A stretch of 64,000 nucleotides of DNA, taken from Halichondria panicea (Eukaryota; Porifera; Demospongiae; Suberitida; Halichondriidae). Numbering within the stretch: position 1 is the stretch's first letter; each line of letters begins with the position of its first letter. The stretch lies in the NCBI RefSeq assembly GCF_963675165.1, contig NC_087377.1:6527122-6591121 (forward strand), given 5' to 3'. Under the pieces are notes generated by a model. That model was not told the origin of the DNA. It worked only from the letters and a program-made list of their open reading frames with translations, and made no database searches. The translations under genes and the position numbers were made by a program. This document shows positions 12,668 through 24,300 of this stretch, in pieces.

Positions 12668-12776
12668 CAATAATAAACATGTACCCTATAATAATGAAAT
12701 ATTCGTAAACATTAATTGTTTCGCGTAACCAACAATGTTTACGAATATTTCATTACGTACGACATGTTTATTATTG
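12668..12776. repeat. Hairpin / short foldback element
   Basis: Inverted pair: CAATAATAAACATGT at 12668 pairs with ACATGTTTATTATTG ending at 12776, and AATGAAATATTCGTAAACATT pairs with AATGTTTACGAATATTTCATT. Arms are about 45 bases and the loop about 20. Non-coding. Confidence 0.72.
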
Positions 12777-12993
12777 TTGAGTACCTGATGCTAAACCATA
12801 ACAAATTAACGTTTAGCCTCCTTTTCACAGGCCTTCCAAGCCTCGATCCCAGACCGAGTTTTCGCTTTTATAACGGTAACTAGGCCTGGGATTTTTTTTT
12901 TTTTTTTTGACGTGTAATAATTATGAGAGCAAGTCAAGAAAAATAAATGTAATGTTAATAATTATGTCTTTAATTCAGTTTTCCTGCAGGTAG

Positions 12994-13498
12994 CTAGGAG
13001 TGGAGGCTTGCCTCGCTGCTGATCAGATCAATTGGCGAGGACTTCACAGCGTGGCCCCTAGATGAGCGGGCGCCACGGATACATTGTATTGCAGATCTCA
13101 GTAGAGAGAAAGACAGGCGGGCACGTAGCCAGTACAGGGTTGAGCAGTATGTCTGCTCCCATTTTTCAGCTAGATGAGAGGCAAGTCGCTCGTAGAATGT
13201 TGTGGACTGTTTTGCCATGCCCCCTGTGGCCGAAAGGACTATTGGAGTGAAGGTTGAGTGTTCGACATCTCGGACTTGTTGCTCATAAGCTCTTTTTTTT
13301 TCATTTCCGTGCTTTTTGTAACAGTTTGCAATGCTAGAGTTTTTGTTTGACGGAGCATGTGGATTGAACACCCTGACATCTAGGAATGTCTTCTCTTGGC
13401 GCCCTCCCCAGAACCCTTTCATGGAGACATCAAGTCTAGCACCATCCGATATATTGGCGGTTCTGTGAGCAAGGGTTTCGCCACTAGGCCTGGGATCG
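12994..13498 (-). pseudogene. 5'-truncated retroelement ORF fragment (C-terminal part)
   Basis: The minus frame is open from about 13498 down to the stop at 12994. It reads ETLAHRTANISDGARLD, then GFWGGRQEKTFLDVRVFNPH, and later YEQQVRDVEHSTFTP, LSATGGMAKQS and RLSFSLLRSAIQCIRGARS. This is the C-terminal segment that I associate with non-LTR-retrotransposon-like ORFs found in sponges and cnidarians; the assignment is from memory of the family. The internal ATG at 13422 is not a natural start, since the homologous frame continues upstream. Only this piece is present; no reverse transcriptase catalytic motif is in the window. CCTCGATCCCAG-type words flank it at about 12841 (same sense) and 13490-13545 (opposite), suggesting it sits inside a composite repeat. 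Confidence 0.62.
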
Positions 13499-14239
13499 AG
13501 GCTAAGGCCTTCATGAAGTGCGGCCTGGGATCGAGGCTAGACATCAGAGACATGTTGTTATTTTAATCGTGACACTCATTACCAAAAATAATAATGCAGC
13601 ACCGCCCACATGCACAATCAGTTTTTTATTGATAAAAGGGGTGACAGAGGAATTTTGTTTCAGAGATCTTCCTATGCTTCAACTTGGGCTTGTCTTAGCT
13701 GGAGCTAGCTAGAGGTGAGTCATACAGTGCCATACTATCTGTAGTCAAGTTTAGCTATGCTTCTAATAGAGAAACATAGCTAATATTTGTACCTTAGTAA
13801 ACGATTAAGTGCTAGAACAGTACACAGTGACCTTAGTAATTATCTAGCATCAGGCTTAGATCTACTATATACTCAGGGGCAGGCTGAAGTGCATATTTAA
13901 TAAGGGTCTGCATGCAGTTTAGTGTCAGTTAGTCTAACACTCTGTTCACTGTATTTATTTATTGCTGGCGCGGCGGTGCATGATTATTTTAGCTGTACCT
14001 ATATCGTACACATCTGTGCATGTTTTGTTTTCATTGTTGATCAATGTACATGTAAAACGTCTCAATAGCTGTAATGTATTAATAATGAGCAATACTGTGT
14101 TTTATGATCAGACTGTTTGTTTACGTCTGTAGCATGCAAATTTAATTGTGCATTTTTGAGCAATCTCTCGTATCTGAACCAAGTGCAATGTATGCATCAT
14201 TGTTATTCATACACACACACATGCATACAGACATACAAT

Positions 14240-17200
14240 ATGACAGATGCTGCCGACTATGAGGAATTAGACTTCCCCCCTCCCCCCAAGCCCCCTCACA
14301 CACGCTACTCACACACTCAGCTTCCCAACGAGTCTTCTTCTCAGCCAGTGGCTCCTCCCCGCACTACTAGTCGCTATGTAGAGAGGGACAGGAAAGTATC
14401 AGGGTGAGCCCTACACGTAAACGACAATGGCACTAGTCTTTATACAGAACACATTGTATTCTACTGAGTTCATTATGGCGGTATGCTCTCACCTGTCATC
14501 ATTATTGTGAAGATTTGGTCAGACAAGAAATGGTTAATTTTTCTACCTGCAATTTTTGTTTGTTTATGTTTATACTCCCTAACTAGCCACTGTGGTTCTC
14601 TCTGTGCAGTGATGATAAACCAGCCCCTCCTCCCCCTGCTTCCAAACCAGCCAAGAGACCCCTCCCTCCGCCCAAACCAAGGACTTATGAAGCCCTCGAT
14701 CAAGAGGATAGACCCTCTATAACTACTGCAGTGAAAATGGTGGGTTTGCTAATTATGATTCTGTGTAAATTTACGCTTTAATGTCTGTCTGCACGGCTAT
14801 TTAGTTGGTTTGTTAGCAAACAGAAGCCAGTGTAAAAACGTGTAACTAGGTTTAGGATCCAAACAGTCTTTCCAGTAGACATTATTAGTAGTACATTATA
14901 ATAGTATCTTAGTCACCACATCATGCGTCCTCACTCAGCATTAGCAAGGTTCAAGGGGAGTATTTATAATACCAGTCATTTCTTTATTACCAGATAACTA
15001 GTCAGGATTATTCCCCAATACCGGAATATACATGTAGTCTGTACATGTAGGTGTTAAGGATTTCCTTTATGGAGGTGTTAATCTCAGGATTTCCTTTAGG
15101 TACGCACAAGCATGATCGGCATGTGTTGTGACTACACTAGCTGCTGTTGTTTTAGCCGTTAGAGGTCAGCTTTTTAGTGGTTGTGTTGCAGTAGTAGATG
15201 AATATGATCGGCATTGTAATCGATACGAGAAGTACATATATAGTACAGCAGTATATCGTTATGGTTATGTTATTGTCAAGCCTTGAAGCATCTCGCAGTT
15301 TGTAAAAGTTCAGCCAAATGCACACATACATAATGTTCCACAACGGGACTGTCTCACCAGGCTCAATCAATGGACGCACCCTCACTGCCTCCAAAACCTA
15401 TAGTGGTGAGTGTGTTTTATCCACGTACTTTTTAATGCACTAGCTCATGATTTTTCACAGGTTGCATCTCCTGCTAAGTCGGCTAGCTTTGATGCTGCAC
15501 ACAGTCCATTACTGCGTAGGACTATGATGTACAAAAAAATAGGTATCCAGGTTGAACAACACGCTGTAACCTATTTCTCAAATACACTATAGGAGTAATA
15601 AGGTGCCTTTTTCAAGAATTAGTAAGTAGAACTTTAAGGTGTACAGAAACTTTTTAGTTAAAGGGCACTGTAGCTATTATGTTCATTGGCAACCCTATAC
15701 CATTCAACACGATTTAATGGTCTTTATCTCGCTTTGTTGTTCAGGAGAATTGCCTGGAGACCAGATGAGTTTGTGTGAGTTTGTGAGGGACCACGGTCAA
15801 GAGCTTCCGCTGAGAGTCAGAGTGGATGAAGGCTTCTGTGGAAGTGATGAAAGGTGTGTATCTCTGGAATTATTTCACAATGTTATAAATGTACACGTAC
15901 TCTACTGAGATTAAAACCACAAATTGTATGCTATACAAAGGCTATAGGTGGGGATGTCAAATTTACGCCCACCCAGATGTTGAGTAGTCTACTGAGCCAT
16001 GCCAGCCGTTGAAATTCAATATACAGTAGACTCTCGCTATTCCGGCTCTCTGAAGTACGGCCACCTCGATATACCGGCCATTTGGCTTGGCACGGAATGC
16101 TAGCTATATGTTTACTGCACAAAACTCACCCTGAAGTACGGCCACTCGCTATTCCGTTAACCGGCCAGTGTTGGCTGTCCCAAACAAGGTTTTCAATGTA
16201 ATTTTATACGTATATTACGGCCGGATATGACGTTTTGGGTGTGGTTTAGCAAATAAAATCGGATTACACTTAAATAGAGAACAGAATGATTCATTATCCT
16301 ACATTATCCTCGAGACAAGAACCGCAAAAGTAGTCATTAGATTCGAGGTAAGGTCGTTTTTAAGCCGCGGCTATTTCCTGAGCTGCAGCCACTTCGCTAT
16401 TCCGGCCAAGCTGCATGGTCCCAAGAGTGACCGGATTAACGAGAGTCTACTGTACTTGCACTATAATTAGTGTACACAATAGTCACTTTGTTGCATGTTG
16501 CATGGTCCCAAGGGTGACCGGATTAACGAGAGTTTACTGTACTTGCACTATAATTAGTATACACAATAGTCACTTTGTTGCATATTTGAGCAAAAGATCA
16601 ACCACCCAGATGTTGAGTAGTCTACTGAGCCATGCCAGCCATTGAAATTCAATTATACTTGCACTATAATTAGTATACACGCAATAGTCACTTTGTTTCA
16701 TGTTTGAGCAAAAGATCAAAGAAACCACAGTGCACACATCAAAGCTTAACAAGTCACTGCAGTGCAATATGCCATATATTTGCACAGCCAAAAAGCTTGG
16801 ACAAAAGTTGGAATGATCTCTTTTATATTGTTCCTGTATACAACTTACTTTTTTGTGGTATCAAAATAAGGAATGCAGAAGGCATGAACTCATTATAACT
16901 ATATATGCTTCTCCCATGCATAATCACTCGTGCAATCTAATACATACAACAAATTAATGATAACATTATTATGACTGTATGATTGTACATGTACACATGT
17001 AGGTATGTATACACGGCATCGTCATCATCAGAGTTTGTTTGCATCAGAGAAGATTGTTTCGCATCTTTTAAATAGTCCTGAGCGAGGAGAAGCAGATACA
17101 GCTATTTTTCAGAGCTAACCCGCTCAACCACTTTTGTAGCATGCTGGCCAAACTGACTCACTATTATAATTCACCCTGACCTGATTACATTGCTTCCTGG

Positions 17201-20200
17201 TGGGCGTATTTTTAAGCAAATTAGCCTATGCAGAAACTTTCACTCCAAAGCAGGATAGAATTCATGTTAGCCTGAGGTGGCACTTAAGTGTTTGACTAAG
17301 GATCTGTGGCTTTCAAATTACTAAAGTCGTTGGTTATTTAAATTCTAACAAGTATAGGGGGTCTTAAGTTTGGGGAACAATACTCTGGAGGCAAAGTGTT
17401 GTTAGGTAGAAGTTTGAATAAACGTACTTTTTTACACGCCCTCACACAATTAAGGTTCATCATTTCAACTGGTGATGTCTACAATTTCCACTTCCTGAAA
17501 AAAGTGAAGGTTGCTTCGATAGCAGACGCTGGTGGGGTTCATTTCTCCGTGCCTCTCAACTCCTCAGTCAAGTTCGGCATGCTCTACAATCCAGACAATG
17601 ATTTTCGGAAGTCCATACAGGGATACTCATTTGAGACTGTGGCGGCACTCACGGTTGCTAAGGTAATTTTTTTATTCAGATCACTAATATTAAATCTCTA
17701 ATGGCATTTTTTAACGATTGTTAGAATTGACGAATTATTTTGATACTAAGAATGTACAGTATATGGTACAGTAGATCGAGTTATGGCCAAGGGAGCAGTT
17801 AATGAATGAGGCACAAATAACAATATAGACATAGAATGCTAAAAAAAATTTGCTCTTAAAATTATTTTTGTGACTCAGTAGCGTTTGCTAAATTTGCGTG
17901 TATCTAATTTGCATGCTACATTATTGCCATGTAGTCTTAGGTTGAAGTAGTTTCAGGGTGATTACAAGCCCCCCCCACACACACACAGGTCTGCCCCAAA
18001 CTGGTTCTATCAAAAACAGAGTGTTTGTGTACGGATCCAAAGAGCTCTGTCGAAGCTAATGAGTTGCTACTGATTACTAAAGTATGTTAACATCAAGCAT
18101 GCAGATTGGTTATTGTGTTGTACGTAGTAGATATAGCATGAGACCGAGTGGAGTATTGAGTGTACAGCACATGCCTGAGGGCAAGCTGCCTGTATATTGC
18201 ATATAACACAAACATGCATGCTATTTGTGTTTTATATCATGATGACCCTGTTCCAAAATATGCCTCGACGCTATATACATGTACGTGCCATGTCAGCTTG
18301 GCCTGGTATACTGATGAATTTGCCTTGTGCGTGCATTCATTCAGGTTGGCAAAACAGCTCTAAAACGGAGGCCGTTCATAAAGGTAGTGAATCTTCGCAA
18401 TAAACAAGAGAAGACCCTGTACGACGAATGCGAGGGTAACTTCACCACTACACCTGTCGCATTGCAGATGTTCCTGCCAGAGCTATTGGAATATCTCACC
18501 GACAGTTTGCCTTTGCAGGTAGGTTGTTAGATCAACAGGGCTGCCCATCTACTAAGTTAACACACACATTGTACATTGTAGATCGTGTACAAATTGTACA
18601 TGTAAATATCATCGTACTATTCATTAGTGACGTAGTACCTCCTTTTACGTGCATGTCTCGTGTGTAGCACAAGCTGCAAGAGTTGAAGTCATATAGACAT
18701 TGTAAACCCTTTCTTAACAAAAGTATCTCAGTTTGACTCAGTGCTACGCATGTGTGTATAACAATCTTGGCACCTTTTTTTAATGCGCACACACAATATG
18801 TTTCTCTTAGGCTATGCTGTATGTGACTAATGAGACACAGGCTGAATCTGAGTTTCCTTTGGACCTCACTACAGAGATGATCACTCTCACACATACGAGT
18901 ATTGAAACTTCCATTGTTGCTACTACTTACTGGGGGTACGTACATACATGTATGTTTATGCACGTGTGCTTGATGTATAATAGTTAATTGGAAGGAAGGA
19001 CATTTTCTTCTCTTCATGAAAGCTCACTTTTGGGTATAAATCAACCCTGTATGTATGTACCGTATATCTTCTAATTTATCGGACACTTTTCTCTGCACAA
19101 TTTTTGTTGCTCTAATACAGCGGACACTCTGGTGCTTTAATTTTACGTTATTTTGTTAAATATCCGGTGAAAAGTTGAGTTAACATTCCTAGAAACATAG
19201 CCAGCAACAGTGTTGCAGTTAGATAGCTAGTGCAACTATTCAGTCACACGCTGTTCTAGATATAAAATAAGCTAGCTCGCATGCAGCTGCTAATTATTCT
19301 GGACATTTCACATGCTATAAAAAAATATGTTCCAATTATACCCGGACAATTCCAAAATAATTATTTTTTGCTCTCCGAAACATAATTATACGGTATATGT
19401 GGACATTACGGAAACTTTACCCATGCATCCATGCAGGGATGACGAGACTGGGCTGACGGAGGAAGACTTCATGCCACTAGCTATTCCTCTTGAACTGGAG
19501 ATTGAGATTACAGTGTTGAAAGATGAAAGTGAAGCTGAAGACTTGTACAGCAACACAACCACCCTCTTGAACACCTTCGACCCTTTAAAGGTAACGATTA
19601 ATTTTCTGGTACCTACCCATGTGCAGGCCGGTACATGTGTATGTGTTTACTTGCTAAACTCAAGCAAATTCACATGCATAAAGGCAGTGATTTTTATGTG
19701 TGATAATATTCATACCCATTCATTGTGCAGGTCAAGGACATGGCTGACGCTAGAACAGACCAAATGGCACAGACTCGCTTCTATAAGAATGTTCGAAAAG
19801 GATACGAAACAAGCGGAATGCAACTTGAGAAGCCAACAAGGATTTACGATGCAGTGGGCCCCTCGCCAATCCTGACGAGAACGTCACCCACACACCAGTC
19901 TTTCTTTCCACCTCCTGCTGTCCCCTTACCAACACCAGGTCGCAGAAGCCCGAGACCGGGATCTAGCGAGAGAGAATTGTCCCCTATACTACCCAAAGAT
20001 AGAAAAACATCTGATTCCGGTTCAATACAGCCTGCGAAGTCTTCTGTGGCCCATATTGATTCTTCTTTAGTCGGTAATAATATTTATACGTGTATATTAT
20101 AGATTGCAGTTCTTGTAAATACCCTAGCTCTCATCTGCAGGTACTATATACATCTGTACTACGATAATTATATGTAGCTATACTGTTTACTTCAACATAA

Positions 20201-21327
20201 TTATGTTGTTGCTCTCAGAGTGATGTGATACTATACTCATCTATAGATAATACACTATGTATACAGCGTTTGTTGATTTGTGTCTTTGTATACAATGCTA
20301 TTTGCTGAGTGACTAACTCGTACTTATGGCTTGTACAGACCACCAACTGTCAGATCTTCACTCGAACACAAGAGCTCTGAAGTGCTTACTTGATGCCATG
20401 CAAGATAATTCCAGTAAGATAACGTCAGACTTAAAGTCTGAGCTGAAGCGTCTCGGACGAATTGTTGAGAATCTGGCTAGAAACTATGAAAGACTGGAAA
20501 AGCAGGTCCAAGATCTGAAGCAGGGAGAGAGTTCCTCGCCTACTGCAACTGCACAACCCATGTATGGAAACATCCCCCAGGCCGGTATGATTGCATGTAC
20601 ATGCATTGTAGTAATTCTGATGAATAATAATTATAATTATCAGTGTACTTTTTAGTCATACGTATACTGTGCTACGATACCATACGAGTGCATGCATGTG
20701 TATGTATTCATTGGAGAAGCTCGATAATGTTGAACCTGTTAATTTGTTCAGCAATTGACAACCAAAGTGAAAAGGTTCAAAGTGAAAAGGCGTTGCCGTT
20801 CAATCCGTATGGCATTGCCAATACCTCCTCATTGGTAAAGAAGACTGCCGATCCAGACCTTAGAGCTAAGAATAAGGAGGAACTGGCTAGCATGGATTGT
20901 GGAGAAGTAAGTTTAAGCACAATTATTCTAAGACCAGTCCACATGAAAGTTTGTTGTTGAGTAAATTAATTTATACTTCAGTTTCCCATGATATCTTTAC
21001 GTGATATTGCTTGCCAATCAATAATTATGTCATGTCCGAAATACAAACTACGTGCACACAGCCACTATTTCCTTTTCCTGTCAACATCAAGCTTTGTTTG
21101 TTCTCTCATTATAGATTCTCAGTCTGCTCGCTGCCCTCAACATGTCCCAGTATCAGAAAGTATTTCTAACCGAGCAGGTGGACGGGGAGATCCTCTGCGA
21201 GTGCGATGATGAAGTCCTACGTACAGAACTGAGTGTAACTAACTCGATACATCGCAAGAAACTCATGAGCATCGTAAATGGTAGTCAGTCTTCTGTTTGC
21301 GTTATTCAGAACAGTGTGTATACTTGA
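14240..21327 (+). CDS. CABIT-SAM adaptor 1 (GAREM-like)
   Basis: Predicted 746 aa in 14 phase-consistent exons: 14240-14403, 14610-14739, 15361-15405, 15461-15542, 15745-15853, 17455-17662, 17989-18081, 18345-18518, 18811-18935, 19437-19590, 19731-20073, 20339-20584, 20752-20906, 21115-21327. Residues 1-113 are proline-rich (FPPPPKPP, KRPLPPPKPRTYE) with tyrosines in YEEL and YEAL contexts. About 141-425 is a CABIT domain (LPLRVRVDEGFCG, GDVYNFHFLKKVKV, VPLNSSVKFGMLY). About 430-540 is Ser/Pro-rich. About 545-605 is a coiled coil (LKSELKRLGRIVENLARNYE). 677-735 is a SAM domain. This order matches GAREM/FAM59, which couples receptor tyrosine kinases to GRB2-MAPK signalling in vertebrates; the role here is inferred. 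The start is the first ATG before the proline-rich frame. Its tandem paralogue is at 26791-33844. Confidence 0.85.
15970..16720. repeat. Direct repeat pair and tandem ~90-base repeats around a MITE (intron 5 of CABIT-SAM 1)
   Basis: A ~50-base word (ACCCAGATGTTGAGTAGTCT..) occurs at about 15972-16021 and again at 16603-16652, bracketing the MITE at 16022-16454. After the MITE, a unit containing GCATGGTCCCAAG and ACTTGCACTATAATTAGT is repeated at about 16412-16497 and 16499-16582, with a partial third at 16655-16715. Confidence 0.75.
16022..16454. mobile_element. pogo/Tigger-like MITE
   Basis: 433 bases with inverted ends TACAGTAGACTCTCG and CGAGAGTCTACTGTA, and CTATTCCGGC subterminal words. 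The TA at each end fits the TA target duplication of Tc1/mariner-pogo elements. No transposase frame. A truncated relative is at 61248-61365 and a diverged one at about 53055-53345. Confidence 0.78.
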
Positions 21328-24300
21328 TGTCTCTTAATAATTATTTAAACACTTTGTCTCGTACATATATATAATTACATGATTTATTAATTTTTGGTGG
21401 TAATTTTTCTTAGATGTCAGTTTTTAGTAGTCAGCTCATCTGTGTTATAATTATAAGCCCTACGTATAGTAAATTTCAAAATGAAAGTGTCGATCTCGTC
21501 AATCCCTAATTTGAATTGCATGCGTACACTAATCTTATTAGGCATAATTAGCCCCACAGACTTATGCAATGTGATTAATGAAGTTCTATAGATGCACGTG
21601 CACCCTGCATGCATGGGAGCACATTCAACAGTTATATATACCTTATAACCTGTTGTTCCTACATTATATAGGCTGCATGCACGATTATAATTACAAACAA
21701 AGGTCACATGCGCGTTATTAATGTCAGTACTCCAAGAAATATAATGATGCTATACCCTTGCTAGCTATACACGTACAAACAACATATATACCCATTACCG
21801 CAACGCTCCTTGGAGGGTGAGCCGGACCATGACTGATGACTGTTAAGTATAGGGTTAGGCATCCCCTCTAATTAATTAGAGGAATGCAACCCCGCTGGTT
21901 AAATAATAATTAGGCATTTCTAATAATTATATTGCTCCCCTAATTAAGTACTTGGGGGTAAAGACGTGGCCTAGCCACCAGTCATAGCCCATCGGACGAA
22001 AGTCCTACCCCCAAGGAATTGAAGCATGAACGCATGTACAGATCAAGTGAGCGCTATGTCACAAGTAAAGATGCTGACGAATTGTCCAACCCCCTGCATT
22101 AGCCCGCTGAATAATAATTATTGATTGAGGCAAAGTAATACCAATAGGGAGCAAGATCAATGTCAGCAGAGAGTTAATTGTACTGTACAATAGCAAGGTC
22201 CTTGACCTAGCGGATCCTGGCGCTATGACCAGCGTAATGTAAGCCCCCCAGGAAAGTGCCTTACGAAATTATGAGGGCAAATCGAGTACAGGGCAATGTG
22301 TGCTCACCGCGTGACTCCATGTCAGAGTGGAATTCGCTACTGATGCATGTGTCACTGTATAGCCGCCCCGAGAGCCAAGTCAAGTGCGAGCCAAGTCGGC
22401 CGCGTTAATTGATATAATTATATATATATATAATTATATATATTATTTTTTTGAGAATGTTTGCGTTTGTGTGGGATTGGGCAGTACCAGATCCTAGTAA
22501 GAAAGGCATTGAAGAAATTTTTGGTCCAAGCAGGGATGTCCAGTGTGGAGATCACGAGACGGATCGAGCCGCCCTCAAAGTCAAGGCTGTGCTGTAATTT
22601 ATAAATAAAGTTCAAGCTTGACAGTAAATTTTCATTCTTAAACAAACTGTGCATGAGATAGGTTTTATATTGTGGGCAAGATTCAGAGGGGGCCTTCCCT
22701 ATACTAGCTAAGTGTAATCGTTCAATAAATAAGTAGGAAAGGACTAGTCCTGATGCAGTTTATATGGTCGAGCTACTGGCAATCAAGCCAGGAATACTGA
22801 ACACGCGACTCTACCTAGTAACCCTGAATGCCAAGAAAATAATTAACCACTATAATTCGTACTGACCCATATATATACCCACCTATTATGCCAGATAATT
22901 CTGCCGTGAAAATGTCCCGGCGGCTTTGCCTCGAAGGCCCGAGGTACTGTGGTAAGGGGTTATCGCAGCAGTGGAGTAAGGTGGCGAATGAGTAGATCTA
23001 GGGTTGGCTGTAGGTCGTCCACAATCGGGATGGGCCTCGCTATAATTTTATTGTGTGTGTCAGTATTGCAGATTGCCAAGGCTGTGGTCAATCTCGTTTC
23101 CCAAATTGCGCATTTCCACTAACAGTGTATGTCGGACGGCTGTATAGACTTTTATGCTTAAGTGTGCGAGGGAGGTGTTTGTTGGCCGAGCAGAATATGT
23201 TAAGTGTGGCCATGGGCAATGTAGTAATGGCCAGTGTGCCTTGAAGTTTGCTTGTTTATATAGCATGTGAATATTAGGTGCTTTTTTTTTTCGGTTAGGA
23301 TCAAGTCAGCAGCGAGCACGGGGTTGATGCATGCGTCGTACATGTAACTTTTGAGCAGGTAATTATACGAGTAATGCAGGTGCTAATAATTAGCCAAGTA
23401 AAATCAGCAGAGTTACGGAATCTGAGTTGTGCATTTTCGACACCTGGCAATAGATTACCCTACAGCGAAATAACACACCTAAATAGCACGACATATGAAA
23501 CGTGCAACTATATAAGTGTCTAATCGGAATATTTGGCAACAGGAGAGATATTATAGAGCGCAGAGCAGGGCAGTATAGTATAGCAGTATAGTATAGAGCA
23601 GAGCAGAGCAATACATTATAGAGCAGTACATTATAGAGCAGCCTCAGGCAGCAGGGCAGTATAATTACAGAGCAGTACATTATAGAGCAGCCTCAGCAGG
23701 GCAGTATAATACAGAGCAGTACATTATAGAGCAGCCTCAGCAGGGCAGTATATTACAGAGCAGTGCATTATAGAGCAGCCTCAGCAGGGCAGTATATTAC
23801 AGAGCAGTACAATATAGAGCAGCCTCAGCAGGGCAGTATAATACAGAGCAGTACATTATAGAGCAGCCTCAGCAGGGCAGTATATTACAGAGCAGCGGTA
23901 CATTATAGAGCAGCCTCAGCAGGGCAGTATATTACAGAGCAGCGGTACATTATAGAGCAGCCTCAGCAGGGCAGTATATTACAGAGCTATAGAGCAGCCT
24001 CAGTAGTATTAGTTAAGTTGGATCACTCGGTTACAAGAGCAGTATATTACAGAGCAGTATAGTTATTAATAGAGCAGTATATCATAGAGCAGAGCAGAGC
24101 AGTACATAGTTATACAAGCCGTATGGGCACAGGGCAGGGGGCAGAATATTATAGAGCGGTATATATTATAGAGCAGAGCAGTATATTATAAGCCGTATAG
24201 GCACCGGGCAGGGCAGGGCATTAGGGAGCATAACAATAGATGGCATAAGCAGGGCGTATGGTAGCGGGGCTCACATATGGCATAGGCCATTAATAGAAGC

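Noticed and set aside
17003..17098. Coding-like frame YVYTASSSSEFVCIREDC after an AG, considered as exon 6 of CABIT-SAM 1
   Set aside because: No usable donor before its stop, and joining exon 5 directly to 17455 gives the CABIT sequence aligned with copy 2 in the correct phase.
21780..22420. Less AT-rich block considered as a possible rRNA or organelle fragment
   Set aside because: No recognisable rRNA, tRNA or protein words; left as unexplained intergenic DNA.
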